Positions 26,105 to 33,606 of a stretch of DNA of 64,000 nt are shown here, one piece after another. The position numbers and the translations under genes were made by a program. This DNA is from Bog-473 sp964457065 (GTDB taxonomy: Bacteria; Actinomycetota; Acidimicrobiia; Acidimicrobiales; RAAP-2): assembly GCA_964457065.1 (NCBI GenBank), contig CAYWDQ010000005.1, positions 1 through 64,000 on the forward strand, in the 5' to 3' direction. Under the pieces are notes generated by a model. The model saw nothing but the letters and a program-made list of their open reading frames with translations. It had not been told where the DNA came from and made no database searches. Each line of letters begins with the position of its first letter. Position 1 is the first letter of the stretch.

Positions 26105-27103
26105 TCACCGGTCGTCGAGACGCCCGACGGCGCGAAACCACTCGAGGGTGCGCCCGAGACCCTCGTCGAGGCTGATGGGGTCGTAGCCCAACCGCTTGTA
26201 CGTCTTCGTTTCGGTGAGGCTCTTCCGCGGCGTACTCTTGCGCGCCGCCTTCTTCGCGATGGCCACCAGCGTCGGCCCGAAGACCTGCTCCACTTCGGGG
26301 TCGTCGGACGGCTCGATGTCCTCGACTACGCGGTCGAGACCTGCCAGCCGGCACATGCGCGTCGCCGCGTTGGCGATGCTGACGATGTCCTCGGGCCGGC
26401 CGTCGAGCATGTACCGCTCCCCCGCCACCCCCTTGTCGAGGGCCAGGATGCAGCCCCGGGCGATGTCGTCGGCGAAGACCCAGCTGACCGGGAATTTCAG
26501 ATAGCGCTCAATGCGACCGCGGGCCGCCGAGAGCAGCACCCGGTTGAAGCTCGTCGTGCCGAGCGCGTTGCTCACCACGGGCGACGGGCCGAAGATCGCT
26601 CCCGGATGCGTGCTCACGACATCCCGGCCCGCCGCGGCGCGGGACATGGCGTCGATGAAGGCCGCCATCTTGGTGATCGTGTAGGGGTCCGAGCTCGGCT
26701 CTTTGGTGACCGGAGCGTCCTCGCGGTCGAGTCCCCCGTCGGTGTCGAAGAACGTCCCCGTGCTCACCGCGACCACTCGTCCCAGGCCGACGGCCTCCGC
26801 CGCGTCGAGCACGTTCTTGGTGCCGCCGATGTTGACCGCCTCGAAGGCGGCCAGGTTCTGACTGGCGCCGCCCAGGAGCGCGGCACAGTGGATCGCCGCA
26901 TCGCTGCCCGTGGCCGCCCGCAGCACCGCGTCGGGATCGGTCACGTCGCCCGTGACGATCTCGACACCGAGCGCGGCGAGCGGCGCCGTGTCCGCGGTGT
27001 CCCGGGCCAGCGCACGCACTGCGTCGCCCCTCTCTGTCAACAGCTTGCAGATGTTGGCGCCGGCGAGCCCGGTGGCTCCGGTCACCAGGACCGTCTGCGT
27101 CAT
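26105..27103 (-). CDS. NAD-dependent epimerase/dehydratase family protein
   Basis: A 332-residue extended SDR. The N-terminal coenzyme loop VTGATGLAGANICKLL and the active-site Tyr-x3-Lys YTITKMAAF (about residue 140) are intact; VAVSTGTFF supplies the upstream Ser/Thr. Downstream residues resemble the 3-beta-hydroxysteroid-dehydrogenase/dihydroflavonol-reductase branch, so it may reduce a carbonyl or oxidise an alcohol of a small hydrophobic substrate. ATG 27103 overlaps the stop of the AhpD-like gene (ATGA), which also shows that the longer upstream reading is not an in-frame fusion. The substrate is unknown. Confidence 0.82.
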   Translation of the reverse strand: MTQTVLVTGATGLAGANICKLLTERGDAVRALARDTADTAPLAALGVEIVTGDVTDPDAVLRAATGSDAAIHCAALLGGASQNLAAFEAVNIGGTKNVLDAAEAVGLGRVVAVSTGTFFDTDGGLDREDAPVTKEPSSDPYTITKMAAFIDAMSRAAAGRDVVSTHPGAIFGPSPVVSNALGTTSFNRVLLSAARGRIERYLKFPVSWVFADDIARGCILALDKGVAGERYMLDGRPEDIVSIANAATRMCRLAGLDRVVEDIEPSDDPEVEQVFGPTLVAIAKKAARKSTPRKSLTETKTYKRLGYDPISLDEGLGRTLEWFRAVGRLDDR

Positions 27104-27687
27104 GCAGTCGCGTGGAGGGAAGGATCGGCGATCGCCGAGTCGACCTGATCGGCGCTGTAGGGGATGACCGGGGCGCCCTGGCCGAACAGGTCCAGCGTGT
27201 GGAGGAAGCGGTGGAGGCCCATGGAGTTGGCGCAGGCGAACCCGAGCTCCACGATCTGTGCGGCGGTGAAGACCTCGCCCAGCTTCCGGTAGACCTCGTC
27301 GTCGATGGCGTGGTGGTCGGCCGAGAGCAGATCGAGGAACTCCACGGCCAAGCGCTCCTGGTCGGTCAGGTCGGAATGGCCAGGCGCGATGAGACAGGCG
27401 ACGTCCTCGTCCGAGATCGAGTCGTGCTTCCTCGACTGCATGCACGGCTGGCACTCGCCGAGTTGGGCGCTGCGGATCCGCAGCAGCTCCAGGATCCTGC
27501 CGCCGAGGAGCGACTGCTGCCCCCAGGCGTGGCGGGCGGCATCGGTCATCAGGATCTGCGACGTCTTGTACGCGAAGATCTGCAGGGGGATCGGGGTCGC
27601 ATAGGTGCCGTCCGCCACCCCTTCCTCGATGATCCGCCGTGGCTCCGGCGCCAGCGCCTCCAGCGGAATCGGCTCGATCCTCGGCAT
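27100..27687 (-). CDS. Carboxymuconolactone decarboxylase/AhpD-like family protein
   Basis: About 195 residues, helical, with the redox-type motif GECQPCMQSRKHD (Cys-x2-Cys and a nearby His), as in AhpD-like alkylhydroperoxidase proteins. The second half, with LTDQERLAVEFLDLLS and FTAAQIVELGFACANSMGLHRF, is typical of the CMD domain. It may act in peroxide detoxification or in ring-cleavage catabolism. ATG 27687 is preferred because a G-run lies about 7 bases upstream; GTG 27693 is an alternative. It is the first gene of a two-gene unit with the NAD-epimerase, and is divergent from the SDR gene across 76 bases. Confidence 0.82.
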   Translation of the reverse strand: MPRIEPIPLEALAPEPRRIIEEGVADGTYATPIPLQIFAYKTSQILMTDAARHAWGQQSLLGGRILELLRIRSAQLGECQPCMQSRKHDSISDEDVACLIAPGHSDLTDQERLAVEFLDLLSADHHAIDDEVYRKLGEVFTAAQIVELGFACANSMGLHRFLHTLDLFGQGAPVIPYSADQVDSAIADPSLHATA

Positions 27688-27763
27688 GCACACCCCCAGG
27701 CTCTCCCGGCACGGCCGGTGTCGATCTGCTCCTGCAGCGACGGCCCTACTGTACTGTCACCCC

Positions 27764-28570
27764 GTGCCCATCGACCCCTCCGCCATCCTGCTCACCGACC
27801 GCGTGGCCGTCGTGACCGGGGGCGGCTCCGGGATCGGCCGGGGCATCGCCCGGGGGTTCGCCGCCCTCGGGGCCAGGGTCGCCATCTGGGAGCGTCACGC
27901 GGACACGGCGGCGGCGGCGGCCGAAGAGGTCGGCGGCATCGGCATCACCATCGACGTCCGCGAGTCGGCCGAGGTGGACCTGGCCCTCGAGCAGACCGTG
28001 GCCGAACTGGGACAGGTGAGCATCCTGGTGAACAACGCCGGCGGTGTCTTCTCCTCCCCGCTCCTCGAGACCTCCGAGAACGGCTGGGACGCCCTCTACC
28101 GTTCCAACCTCAAGCACGTCATATTGTGCACGCAGCGGGTCGCCCGCGGGATGGTCGCGCACGGGATCGAGGGGAGCATCATCAGCGTGACCTCCATCGA
28201 AGGGGTGCGTGCTGCGCCCGGGTATGCCGCCTACGCCGCCGCGAAGGCAGGCGTGATCAACTACACCAAGACCGCCGCCCTGGAGCTGGCACCGCACGGC
28301 ATCCGGGTGAACGCGCTGGCCCCGGACATCACCATGACCGAGGGCCTCGCCGCCGTGGCTCCCCCCGGGGGCGAGGAGCGCCTCGGCTTCACGGTGCCGA
28401 TGGGCCGGGCCGGCCACGTGGACGAGATGGCGGGCGCAGCGGTGTTCCTCGCCAGCGAGCTCTCCAGCTACGTCACCGGTCAGACCATTCACGTCGACGG
28501 CGGGACCCACGCCGCGAGCGGGTGGTACCACCATCCCGAGACGGGCGAGTACGTCCTCGGGCCGAGGTAG
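27764..28570 (+). CDS. Classical short-chain dehydrogenase/reductase
   Basis: A 268-residue SDR. It has the coenzyme loop TGGGSGIGRGIA (about residues 18-29), NNAGG (about 88-92), catalytic Ser in VTSIEG (about 140), and Tyr-x3-Lys in YAAYAAAKAG. ASELSSYVTGQTIHVDGG near the end is standard. An unusual 15-residue C-terminal tail follows (GWYHHPETGEYVLGPR). The start is GTG 27764; upstream extension overlaps the divergent AhpD-like gene and is shadow. It probably oxidises an alcohol or reduces a ketone with NAD(P), with substrate unknown. The neighbouring AhpD-like, epimerase and second SDR genes suggest a catabolic context. Confidence 0.87.
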   Translation: MPIDPSAILLTDRVAVVTGGGSGIGRGIARGFAALGARVAIWERHADTAAAAAEEVGGIGITIDVRESAEVDLALEQTVAELGQVSILVNNAGGVFSSPLLETSENGWDALYRSNLKHVILCTQRVARGMVAHGIEGSIISVTSIEGVRAAPGYAAYAAAKAGVINYTKTAALELAPHGIRVNALAPDITMTEGLAAVAPPGGEERLGFTVPMGRAGHVDEMAGAAVFLASELSSYVTGQTIHVDGGTHAASGWYHHPETGEYVLGPR

Positions 28571-28583
28571 CCGGGGATCGCGC

Positions 28584-29372
28584 TCAGTCGTCCCCGCCGA
28601 GCCCGACGTGGGCCGACATCCCCCCGTCGACGGCGATCATCTGGCCTGTGATGTAGCGGGACTCGTCCGAGGCCAGGAACACGACGACGCCGGCGATGTC
28701 GTCGGGCTGCCCCACGTACGGGGTCAACGTCGCCTTGCCGAGCCCGGCCAGCATTTTGGCGTCCAGGTGGGAGCGCACGGCATCGGTGATCACGAGGCCG
28801 GGCAGGATCGTGTTGACCCTGATCCCCTGCTTCCCGTGGCTGGTGGCCACGTACATCGTGAGTGCGTTCACCCCCGCCTTCGAGACCCCGTAGGCGGTCC
28901 GGGTGCGATCACCCTTGAGGGACGCACCCGACGACATGTTGATGATGGACCCACCGCCGCCCCGCACCATGACGGGGACGGCGTGCTTGCAGGTGAGCAT
29001 CTGGCTCCGCAGGTTCACGGCCATGGTGCGCTCCCAGACATCGAGCGACAGGTCGGGCACCGCGGTGTCCCGGGTCAGGAAGTCCGAGTCCGTGAGCGCC
29101 GCATTGTTGTGGAGCACGTCGAGACGGCCGAACCGGGACAGGGCGAAGGCGACTGCGGCTGCGACCTCGGTCTCCTCGGACAGGTCGGCCCGGAATGTGG
29201 CGGCGGCACCACCGGCGGCGGCGATGGCCTCCACCACGCGTGCCGCCGCCGCCTCGTCGACGTCGACCACGACGACCGAGGCGCCCTCCCGGGCCAGGGC
29301 ACGGGCCGACGCTCCTCCGATGCCACCGCCGCCGCCGGTGACGACGGCGACCCTGTCGATGAGACGTCCCAT
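28584..29372 (-). CDS. Classical short-chain dehydrogenase/reductase
   Basis: A 262-residue SDR with TGGGGGIGGASARALA at the coenzyme site and Asp near the end of strand two (VVVVDVDEA), which favours NAD(H). The catalytic set is Ser in INMSSGAS and Tyr-x3-Lys in YGVSKAG. The usual NNAG reads NNAA. The C-terminus VVFLASDESRYITGQMIAVDGG is canonical. It starts at ATG 29372, 39 bases after the alpha-glucosidase stop, so it is probably the last gene of the solute-binding/PhyH/GH13 unit. It converges with the other SDR. The substrate is unknown; a sugar or polyol is a reasonable guess from the operon. Confidence 0.87.
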   Translation of the reverse strand: MGRLIDRVAVVTGGGGGIGGASARALAREGASVVVVDVDEAAAARVVEAIAAAGGAAATFRADLSEETEVAAAVAFALSRFGRLDVLHNNAALTDSDFLTRDTAVPDLSLDVWERTMAVNLRSQMLTCKHAVPVMVRGGGGSIINMSSGASLKGDRTRTAYGVSKAGVNALTMYVATSHGKQGIRVNTILPGLVITDAVRSHLDAKMLAGLGKATLTPYVGQPDDIAGVVVFLASDESRYITGQMIAVDGGMSAHVGLGGDD

Positions 29373-29411
29373 GATGTCCTCGTTCTTCCTACGGCCTTCT
29401 GGTGCCCGACC

Positions 29412-31001
29412 CTACGGGCGCTCGATGATCATCCCCTGGAACGGTGCCAGCCGCAGCGGTCCCGGCACGACCTCGTGCGCCCGGGCACGTCGGGTGCAGA
29501 CCCTGACCGTGCCGTCCACACCGTCCAGCCCGGCCTCGCCGGGGGACATGTTGAGGACCACGACATGGTGAGGGCCGCGCGCCCAGGCCCAGACCCCCTC
29601 GGGTGCGGGAAGCGACACGTAGTCACCCCCGCTGAACTCCGGGCGCGCCCGCCGGAAGGCGATCAGTTCCCGGCAGAGTGCCAGGACCGAGTCCGGATCC
29701 TCCCGCTGCGCCGTCACGTTGGCGGCCGCCACGTCACCGAGCGGGAGCCACGGTCGCCCCGCGCCGGTGAAACCCCCGCCGGGCGTGTCGCTCCACTGCA
29801 TCGGGGTCCGGCCCGCATCGCGCCCCTCGTAGTACGGGTAGAAGCGCACCCCCAGGGGATCCCGCAGATCATCGCGGGCCACGGCGACATTCGGCATGCC
29901 GATCTCGTCGCCCTGGTAGAGCACCGGCGTGCCACGCAGGCTGAACAGCATGAGGAGGGCCAGGCGGACCCGGCGCGGATCGTCCTCGGCCCAGCGGGTC
30001 GGGAAGCGGAACATGTCGTGGTTGGAGCCCGTCCAGGCTGGCCACGCGCCCGGCGGGAGCGTCGCCTCGGTCTCTTCCACGACGGCCCGCATTCCGGGCG
30101 CGTTGAAGGTTGCGTTGATGAAGTCGAAATTGAAGGCCAGCCCGAGCTCGTCCGCTCCGTCGCCGTAGTAGGCGGCCAGCGCGTCCACGGGGACCGGCGT
30201 CTCTCCGATCAGCAGCCGGGGCTCGTCGTAGCCGTCAGCCAGACGCCGCCAACGGCGGATCACTTCGTGCACCTCGGGGCGGTTGGCGTTGTACACGCTG
30301 CGCTGCCCGAACATCTGGGTCTCGAAGTCGTCCTCCTCGGTGGCCGGCGGGTTGTCCCGGAGCTCGGCGTCCTTGATGATGATGTTGCAGACGTCGATAC
30401 GGAACCCGGCGACGCCTCGGTCGGACCAGAAGCGGAAGATGCCGTCGAACGTGACGCGGACGTCCTCGTTCCACCAGTTGAGGTCCGGTTGCTCCTGTAG
30501 GTGGTTGTGGAGGTAGTACTGGCCCGTCAGCTCGTCGAACGTCCACCCCGGCCCGCCGAAGCTGCTGACCCAGTTGTTCGGTGGCTCCCCACCCTCCTTG
30601 CCGTCGGCCCAGACGTACCAGTCCCGACGGGCCGCCCGGCGCGACGACCGGGCGTCGAGGAACCACGGGTGCTGGTCACTGGTGTGGTTGGGCACGATGT
30701 CCATGAGGACACGGATGTCTCGCCTCCCCGCCTCCGCGACGAGGCGGTCGAAGTCGTCGAGCGTGCCGAACTCGGGCGCGACGGCGCAGAAGTCGGAGAC
30801 GTCGTAGCCCCAGTCCGCATTGGGGGACACGGTGACGGGCGAGAGCCAGATGCCGTCGACGCCGAGCCAGGCCAGGTGGTCCAGGTGCTCGATGATGCCC
30901 GGGATGTCGCCCACGCCGTCCGCGTTGGAGTCGGCGAAGGACCGCGGATAGATCTGATACAGGACACCCGTCTTCCACCACGGGCCGGCGGCGGGACCCA
31001 C
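29412..31001 (-). CDS. GH13 alpha-glucosidase / oligo-1,6-glucosidase-like
   Basis: A 529-residue cytoplasmic glycoside hydrolase that releases glucose from alpha-glucosides. GH13 conserved regions are visible: WWKTGVLYQIYPRSFADSN at the N-terminus, DIVPNHTSDQHPWF, the nucleophile Asp in GVAGFRIDVCN, the acid/base Glu in LLIGETPV, and the transition-state Asp in WTGSNHDMFRF. TPMQWSDTPGGGF is the usual downstream motif. The start is GTG 31001, only 2 bases after the stop of the PhyH-like gene, implying coupling; the upstream reading is shadow. No signal peptide is present, so the substrate must be imported, consistent with a solute-binding protein two genes upstream. Confidence 0.9.
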   Translation of the reverse strand: MGPAAGPWWKTGVLYQIYPRSFADSNADGVGDIPGIIEHLDHLAWLGVDGIWLSPVTVSPNADWGYDVSDFCAVAPEFGTLDDFDRLVAEAGRRDIRVLMDIVPNHTSDQHPWFLDARSSRRAARRDWYVWADGKEGGEPPNNWVSSFGGPGWTFDELTGQYYLHNHLQEQPDLNWWNEDVRVTFDGIFRFWSDRGVAGFRIDVCNIIIKDAELRDNPPATEEDDFETQMFGQRSVYNANRPEVHEVIRRWRRLADGYDEPRLLIGETPVPVDALAAYYGDGADELGLAFNFDFINATFNAPGMRAVVEETEATLPPGAWPAWTGSNHDMFRFPTRWAEDDPRRVRLALLMLFSLRGTPVLYQGDEIGMPNVAVARDDLRDPLGVRFYPYYEGRDAGRTPMQWSDTPGGGFTGAGRPWLPLGDVAAANVTAQREDPDSVLALCRELIAFRRARPEFSGGDYVSLPAPEGVWAWARGPHHVVVLNMSPGEAGLDGVDGTVRVCTRRARAHEVVPGPLRLAPFQGMIIERP

Positions 31002-31003
31002 GC

Positions 31004-31912
31004 CTAGGTCGTCAGTGCTCCGGACGCCGCGTTGCGCCAGGGCGAGAGGTCGAGCAGCGGGTAGCGGGCGGCCACGCCGGCCAGCGTCTCCGCGGTCCAG
31101 TACGGGTGCCCCGGCGGGGGGAACCCCAGCACGGTCAGCTGCCGCTCGTTCGTGCGCTGCACGAAGCGGTGCCACGAGAGGTCCTCGCCGGCATTGGGCA
31201 ACCCGAACGAGCCCAGCCAATCTGTGGCGGCCGGCTTGTAGGACACGTGCAGCATGAACCGCGCCGCCCCCGGTGCCGTCATGCGCACGCCGCGGTGGTA
31301 GACGTCCGGGCGGTAGGCCAGGACGGAGCCGGCGGGGCCCGACGCAGGGACCTCTGCCGCGTAGAGGTCGGCGTACTCCTCGGGGCTCAGGTACGTCCGC
31401 TCCACCGGGATGCCGGCTGTCAGCTGGCGTGACACGACCCGGGTGGCTGCCGTCTCGGGAGTCACGTCGCTCAGGTACACGAACATCTCGAGTTGCTGGT
31501 ACCCCGGCTCGTGGCGGGGCACCACCAGGGTGTGGTTGGCGTAGTCGACGTGGAGGAGCTGCTCGTCGCTGGCCGCCGCCTCGGAGTACTTGGCACTCAG
31601 CATGGCCTGGTACATCCGCGGGTCGGTGATCCCGAGTAGCTGCTCGGCCAGGTCGATGATGCGGTCATGCACGACCAGGTCGTTGAGCGCCTCGTCGTCG
31701 AAGGGGAAGCGTGGCATGACGCGGTGTGAGTCCACCCGGAAGGGCTCGTTGCGGGCCGGGTCCGCGTCGGCCGCGAACTCCTCCGCCGTGGGGAACAGCG
31801 ACGGCAACACCGCCTGGGCCGCCTCGATGGCATCAGGAGGCAGAAGGCCCTGGAGGAGGCACCACCCGTCGTCCTCCCACCGGGCCCGCTCCTCCTTCTC
31901 GATGACGCCCAT
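31004..31912 (-). CDS. Phytanoyl-CoA dioxygenase (PhyH)-family protein
   Basis: A 302-residue Fe(II)/2-oxoglutarate oxygenase-like protein. The metal-binding His-x-Asp is in LLHVDYANH (about residue 122), and the distal His in RPDVYHRGVRM (about 219), with Arg a few residues later. The core strand EMFVYLSDVTPETAATRVV lies between. The family hydroxylates diverse small molecules. ATG 31912 is the first start. The gene lies 16 bases after the solute-binding protein and 2 bases before the alpha-glucosidase. Its link to alpha-glucoside metabolism is unusual, and its substrate is unknown. Confidence 0.82.
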   Translation of the reverse strand: MGVIEKEERARWEDDGWCLLQGLLPPDAIEAAQAVLPSLFPTAEEFAADADPARNEPFRVDSHRVMPRFPFDDEALNDLVVHDRIIDLAEQLLGITDPRMYQAMLSAKYSEAAASDEQLLHVDYANHTLVVPRHEPGYQQLEMFVYLSDVTPETAATRVVSRQLTAGIPVERTYLSPEEYADLYAAEVPASGPAGSVLAYRPDVYHRGVRMTAPGAARFMLHVSYKPAATDWLGSFGLPNAGEDLSWHRFVQRTNERQLTVLGFPPPGHPYWTAETLAGVAARYPLLDLSPWRNAASGALTT

Positions 31913-31928
31913 CAGCCGGTCACGCCCC

Positions 31929-33377
31929 TCAGCCGACCCCGGGCAGCGGCTTCCACGTCTGCACTTGGTGCCAGCAGACCCCCTGGGGCGGGAGGTTGCC
32001 GAGCGGCAGGTGGCACATGGCGGTCGGCGGATGGTTGTCGTGCAGGCTGACCACCTGGTACTTGACCGGTCCGTAGAACTTGTCCGGCCCGTAGCTCAGG
32101 ACCGGCGAGTAGCCCCCGTTGAAGCCGGTGATCCTCGACATCGCCTCGACGAAGGTGCGCCGGTTCAGGTCCTTTCCGGCCATGGTGGCGGCCTGGGCGA
32201 AGAGGTGGATCTCCTGGCACCAACCCTGGACCGGGCCCTGCTCTTCGATGTCGTCGTTCATGTTCCCCTTGGGGACCTCCGGGTAAGCCTTGTGCCAGAT
32301 GTCCCAGCAGTCCCGCACGCCGGGGTCGTACCCTCCATCGGCCTGCGGGCGGTCGTCGTCCACGCCGCCCAGCGTCTCGGTCGTCACGCCTTCCTGACCG
32401 TTGAGCGCCTTGTCGTAGGGGACCGGGATCAGGCCCAGGGCAGATTCGATGGACTCCTCGTAGTCGGACAGCAACAGGCGCGGGAAGTATTCCTGGCTGG
32501 TCTGGGCGGACAGGATGGGGAAGAAGGCGTTGAACGGCAGCAGCGGGATCACCGAAGTCACGCCGGCCGCCTTGAACCGATCGACCGCCAGTGGCGCCGC
32601 GCTGCCGGTGGCCGCCGACTCGCTCGGCTCGGACGGGATCGTGACGACGATCGGGGTGACGCCGATCTTCTTGAGGTCGGGCAGGAGATACTGCTTCAAC
32701 GCCAGCTGGTCGCTCGGGCGGTCCCCGGCCAGCACACCCACCTTGCGGGAACCTCCGAGCAGGCCGCTGCTGTGCCCCCACGAGACCGTCGCCTGCAAGA
32801 TGGCGGCGTCATCCGTGCCGGTCCACCACAGGTAGGGTGATCCCTCCGTCGTCCAGTTGGACACGGTGGTCCACTGACTGAGCATCGGGGTGTGGCCCTC
32901 CTGGGTGACGCACAGCTCGTTGTCGCCGGTGTAGGTGCCCACGCCGTCGAGCACGGCGAAGATCGGCTGGCTCCCCTGGGTCCAGTCCTTGCACAGGGCG
33001 CGCATGGAGGACTCGCTGGCCGGGTCGAAGTAGGAGATGATCGGGTTGATCGTGCGGCCGTCGATGCCGCCGGACCGGTTGATCTGGCCGACGAACAGGT
33101 CGATGGCCTTCACCTGCTCGGTGTACTCGACGTCGCCGGCGAAGCCGTAGGTGCTGGCGAGCGCCTGGAGGTTCACCACCGGGAACGCCACGTTGATGGA
33201 GTGCGCGGTCACCCCCCGCGCGCTCGTGCTCGCCTGGGTCACCGGGGTGATCCCCGAGGAGGCGCCTGCGGCGCCCAACGGCAGGCAACCGGCGACCGCC
33301 ACCAACGCCGCGCCGAGCGTGACGAGCGCCGTGGCGCGGGTGCTCCGTCTCCGCCGTCGCGGTGCCCTCGTCGTCAT
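31929..33377 (-). CDS. Extracellular solute-binding lipoprotein, Leu/Ile/Val-type (Peripla_BP_6-like)
   Basis: A 482-residue secreted protein. The signal peptide has a very basic start (TTRAPRRRRRSTR), a hydrophobic core and lipobox VAGC, so it is lipid-anchored. The mature part has a type-1 periplasmic-binding fold: INVAFPVVNLQAL, INRSGGIDGRTI, VGVLAGDRPSDQLALKQYLLP, and further lobes to the C-terminus. It resembles ligand-binding components for branched-chain amino acids, amides or aromatic compounds. ATG 33377 has GGGGGAGG a few bases upstream; the longer reading is spurious. It leads the PhyH/GH13/SDR unit. No ABC permease or ATPase of this class is in the window, so its partners are elsewhere or it is a sensor. 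Confidence 0.85.
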   Translation of the reverse strand: MTTRAPRRRRRSTRATALVTLGAALVAVAGCLPLGAAGASSGITPVTQASTSARGVTAHSINVAFPVVNLQALASTYGFAGDVEYTEQVKAIDLFVGQINRSGGIDGRTINPIISYFDPASESSMRALCKDWTQGSQPIFAVLDGVGTYTGDNELCVTQEGHTPMLSQWTTVSNWTTEGSPYLWWTGTDDAAILQATVSWGHSSGLLGGSRKVGVLAGDRPSDQLALKQYLLPDLKKIGVTPIVVTIPSEPSESAATGSAAPLAVDRFKAAGVTSVIPLLPFNAFFPILSAQTSQEYFPRLLLSDYEESIESALGLIPVPYDKALNGQEGVTTETLGGVDDDRPQADGGYDPGVRDCWDIWHKAYPEVPKGNMNDDIEEQGPVQGWCQEIHLFAQAATMAGKDLNRRTFVEAMSRITGFNGGYSPVLSYGPDKFYGPVKYQVVSLHDNHPPTAMCHLPLGNLPPQGVCWHQVQTWKPLPGVG

Positions 33378-33606
33378 GCGTGCCTCCCCCGGATCCCCGA
33401 TGCGGCGGAAGCTTGCCATATCGGCCGCGTGAAGGGGGCTCGGCGCGTATGCCCCGGGGACCATCCGGGTGCTAGCACGAGAGGCGGCGGCGGGGTACCC
33501 ACCTTGGTGGCGCCCGGCCGCTCCGCGACACTTGGATGGGAGCGGCCGGGCCGCGGGGGTCGTGCGGTCCCACGAGGCGCTCTGGAGCACGAGGAGGAGG
33601 GTCGGG

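Noticed and set aside
26105..27712. Apparent fusion of an upstream domain with the NAD-epimerase
   Set aside because: The upstream part is an alternative frame of the AhpD-like gene. The epimerase has its own ATG at 27103 in an ATGA overlap.
28608..30500. Long plus-strand reading frame (630 codons) across the SDR and alpha-glucosidase genes
   Set aside because: It is antisense to two genes with complete catalytic motifs, and its own translation is low-complexity Arg/Gly/His/Val with no domain. High GC makes such frames common.
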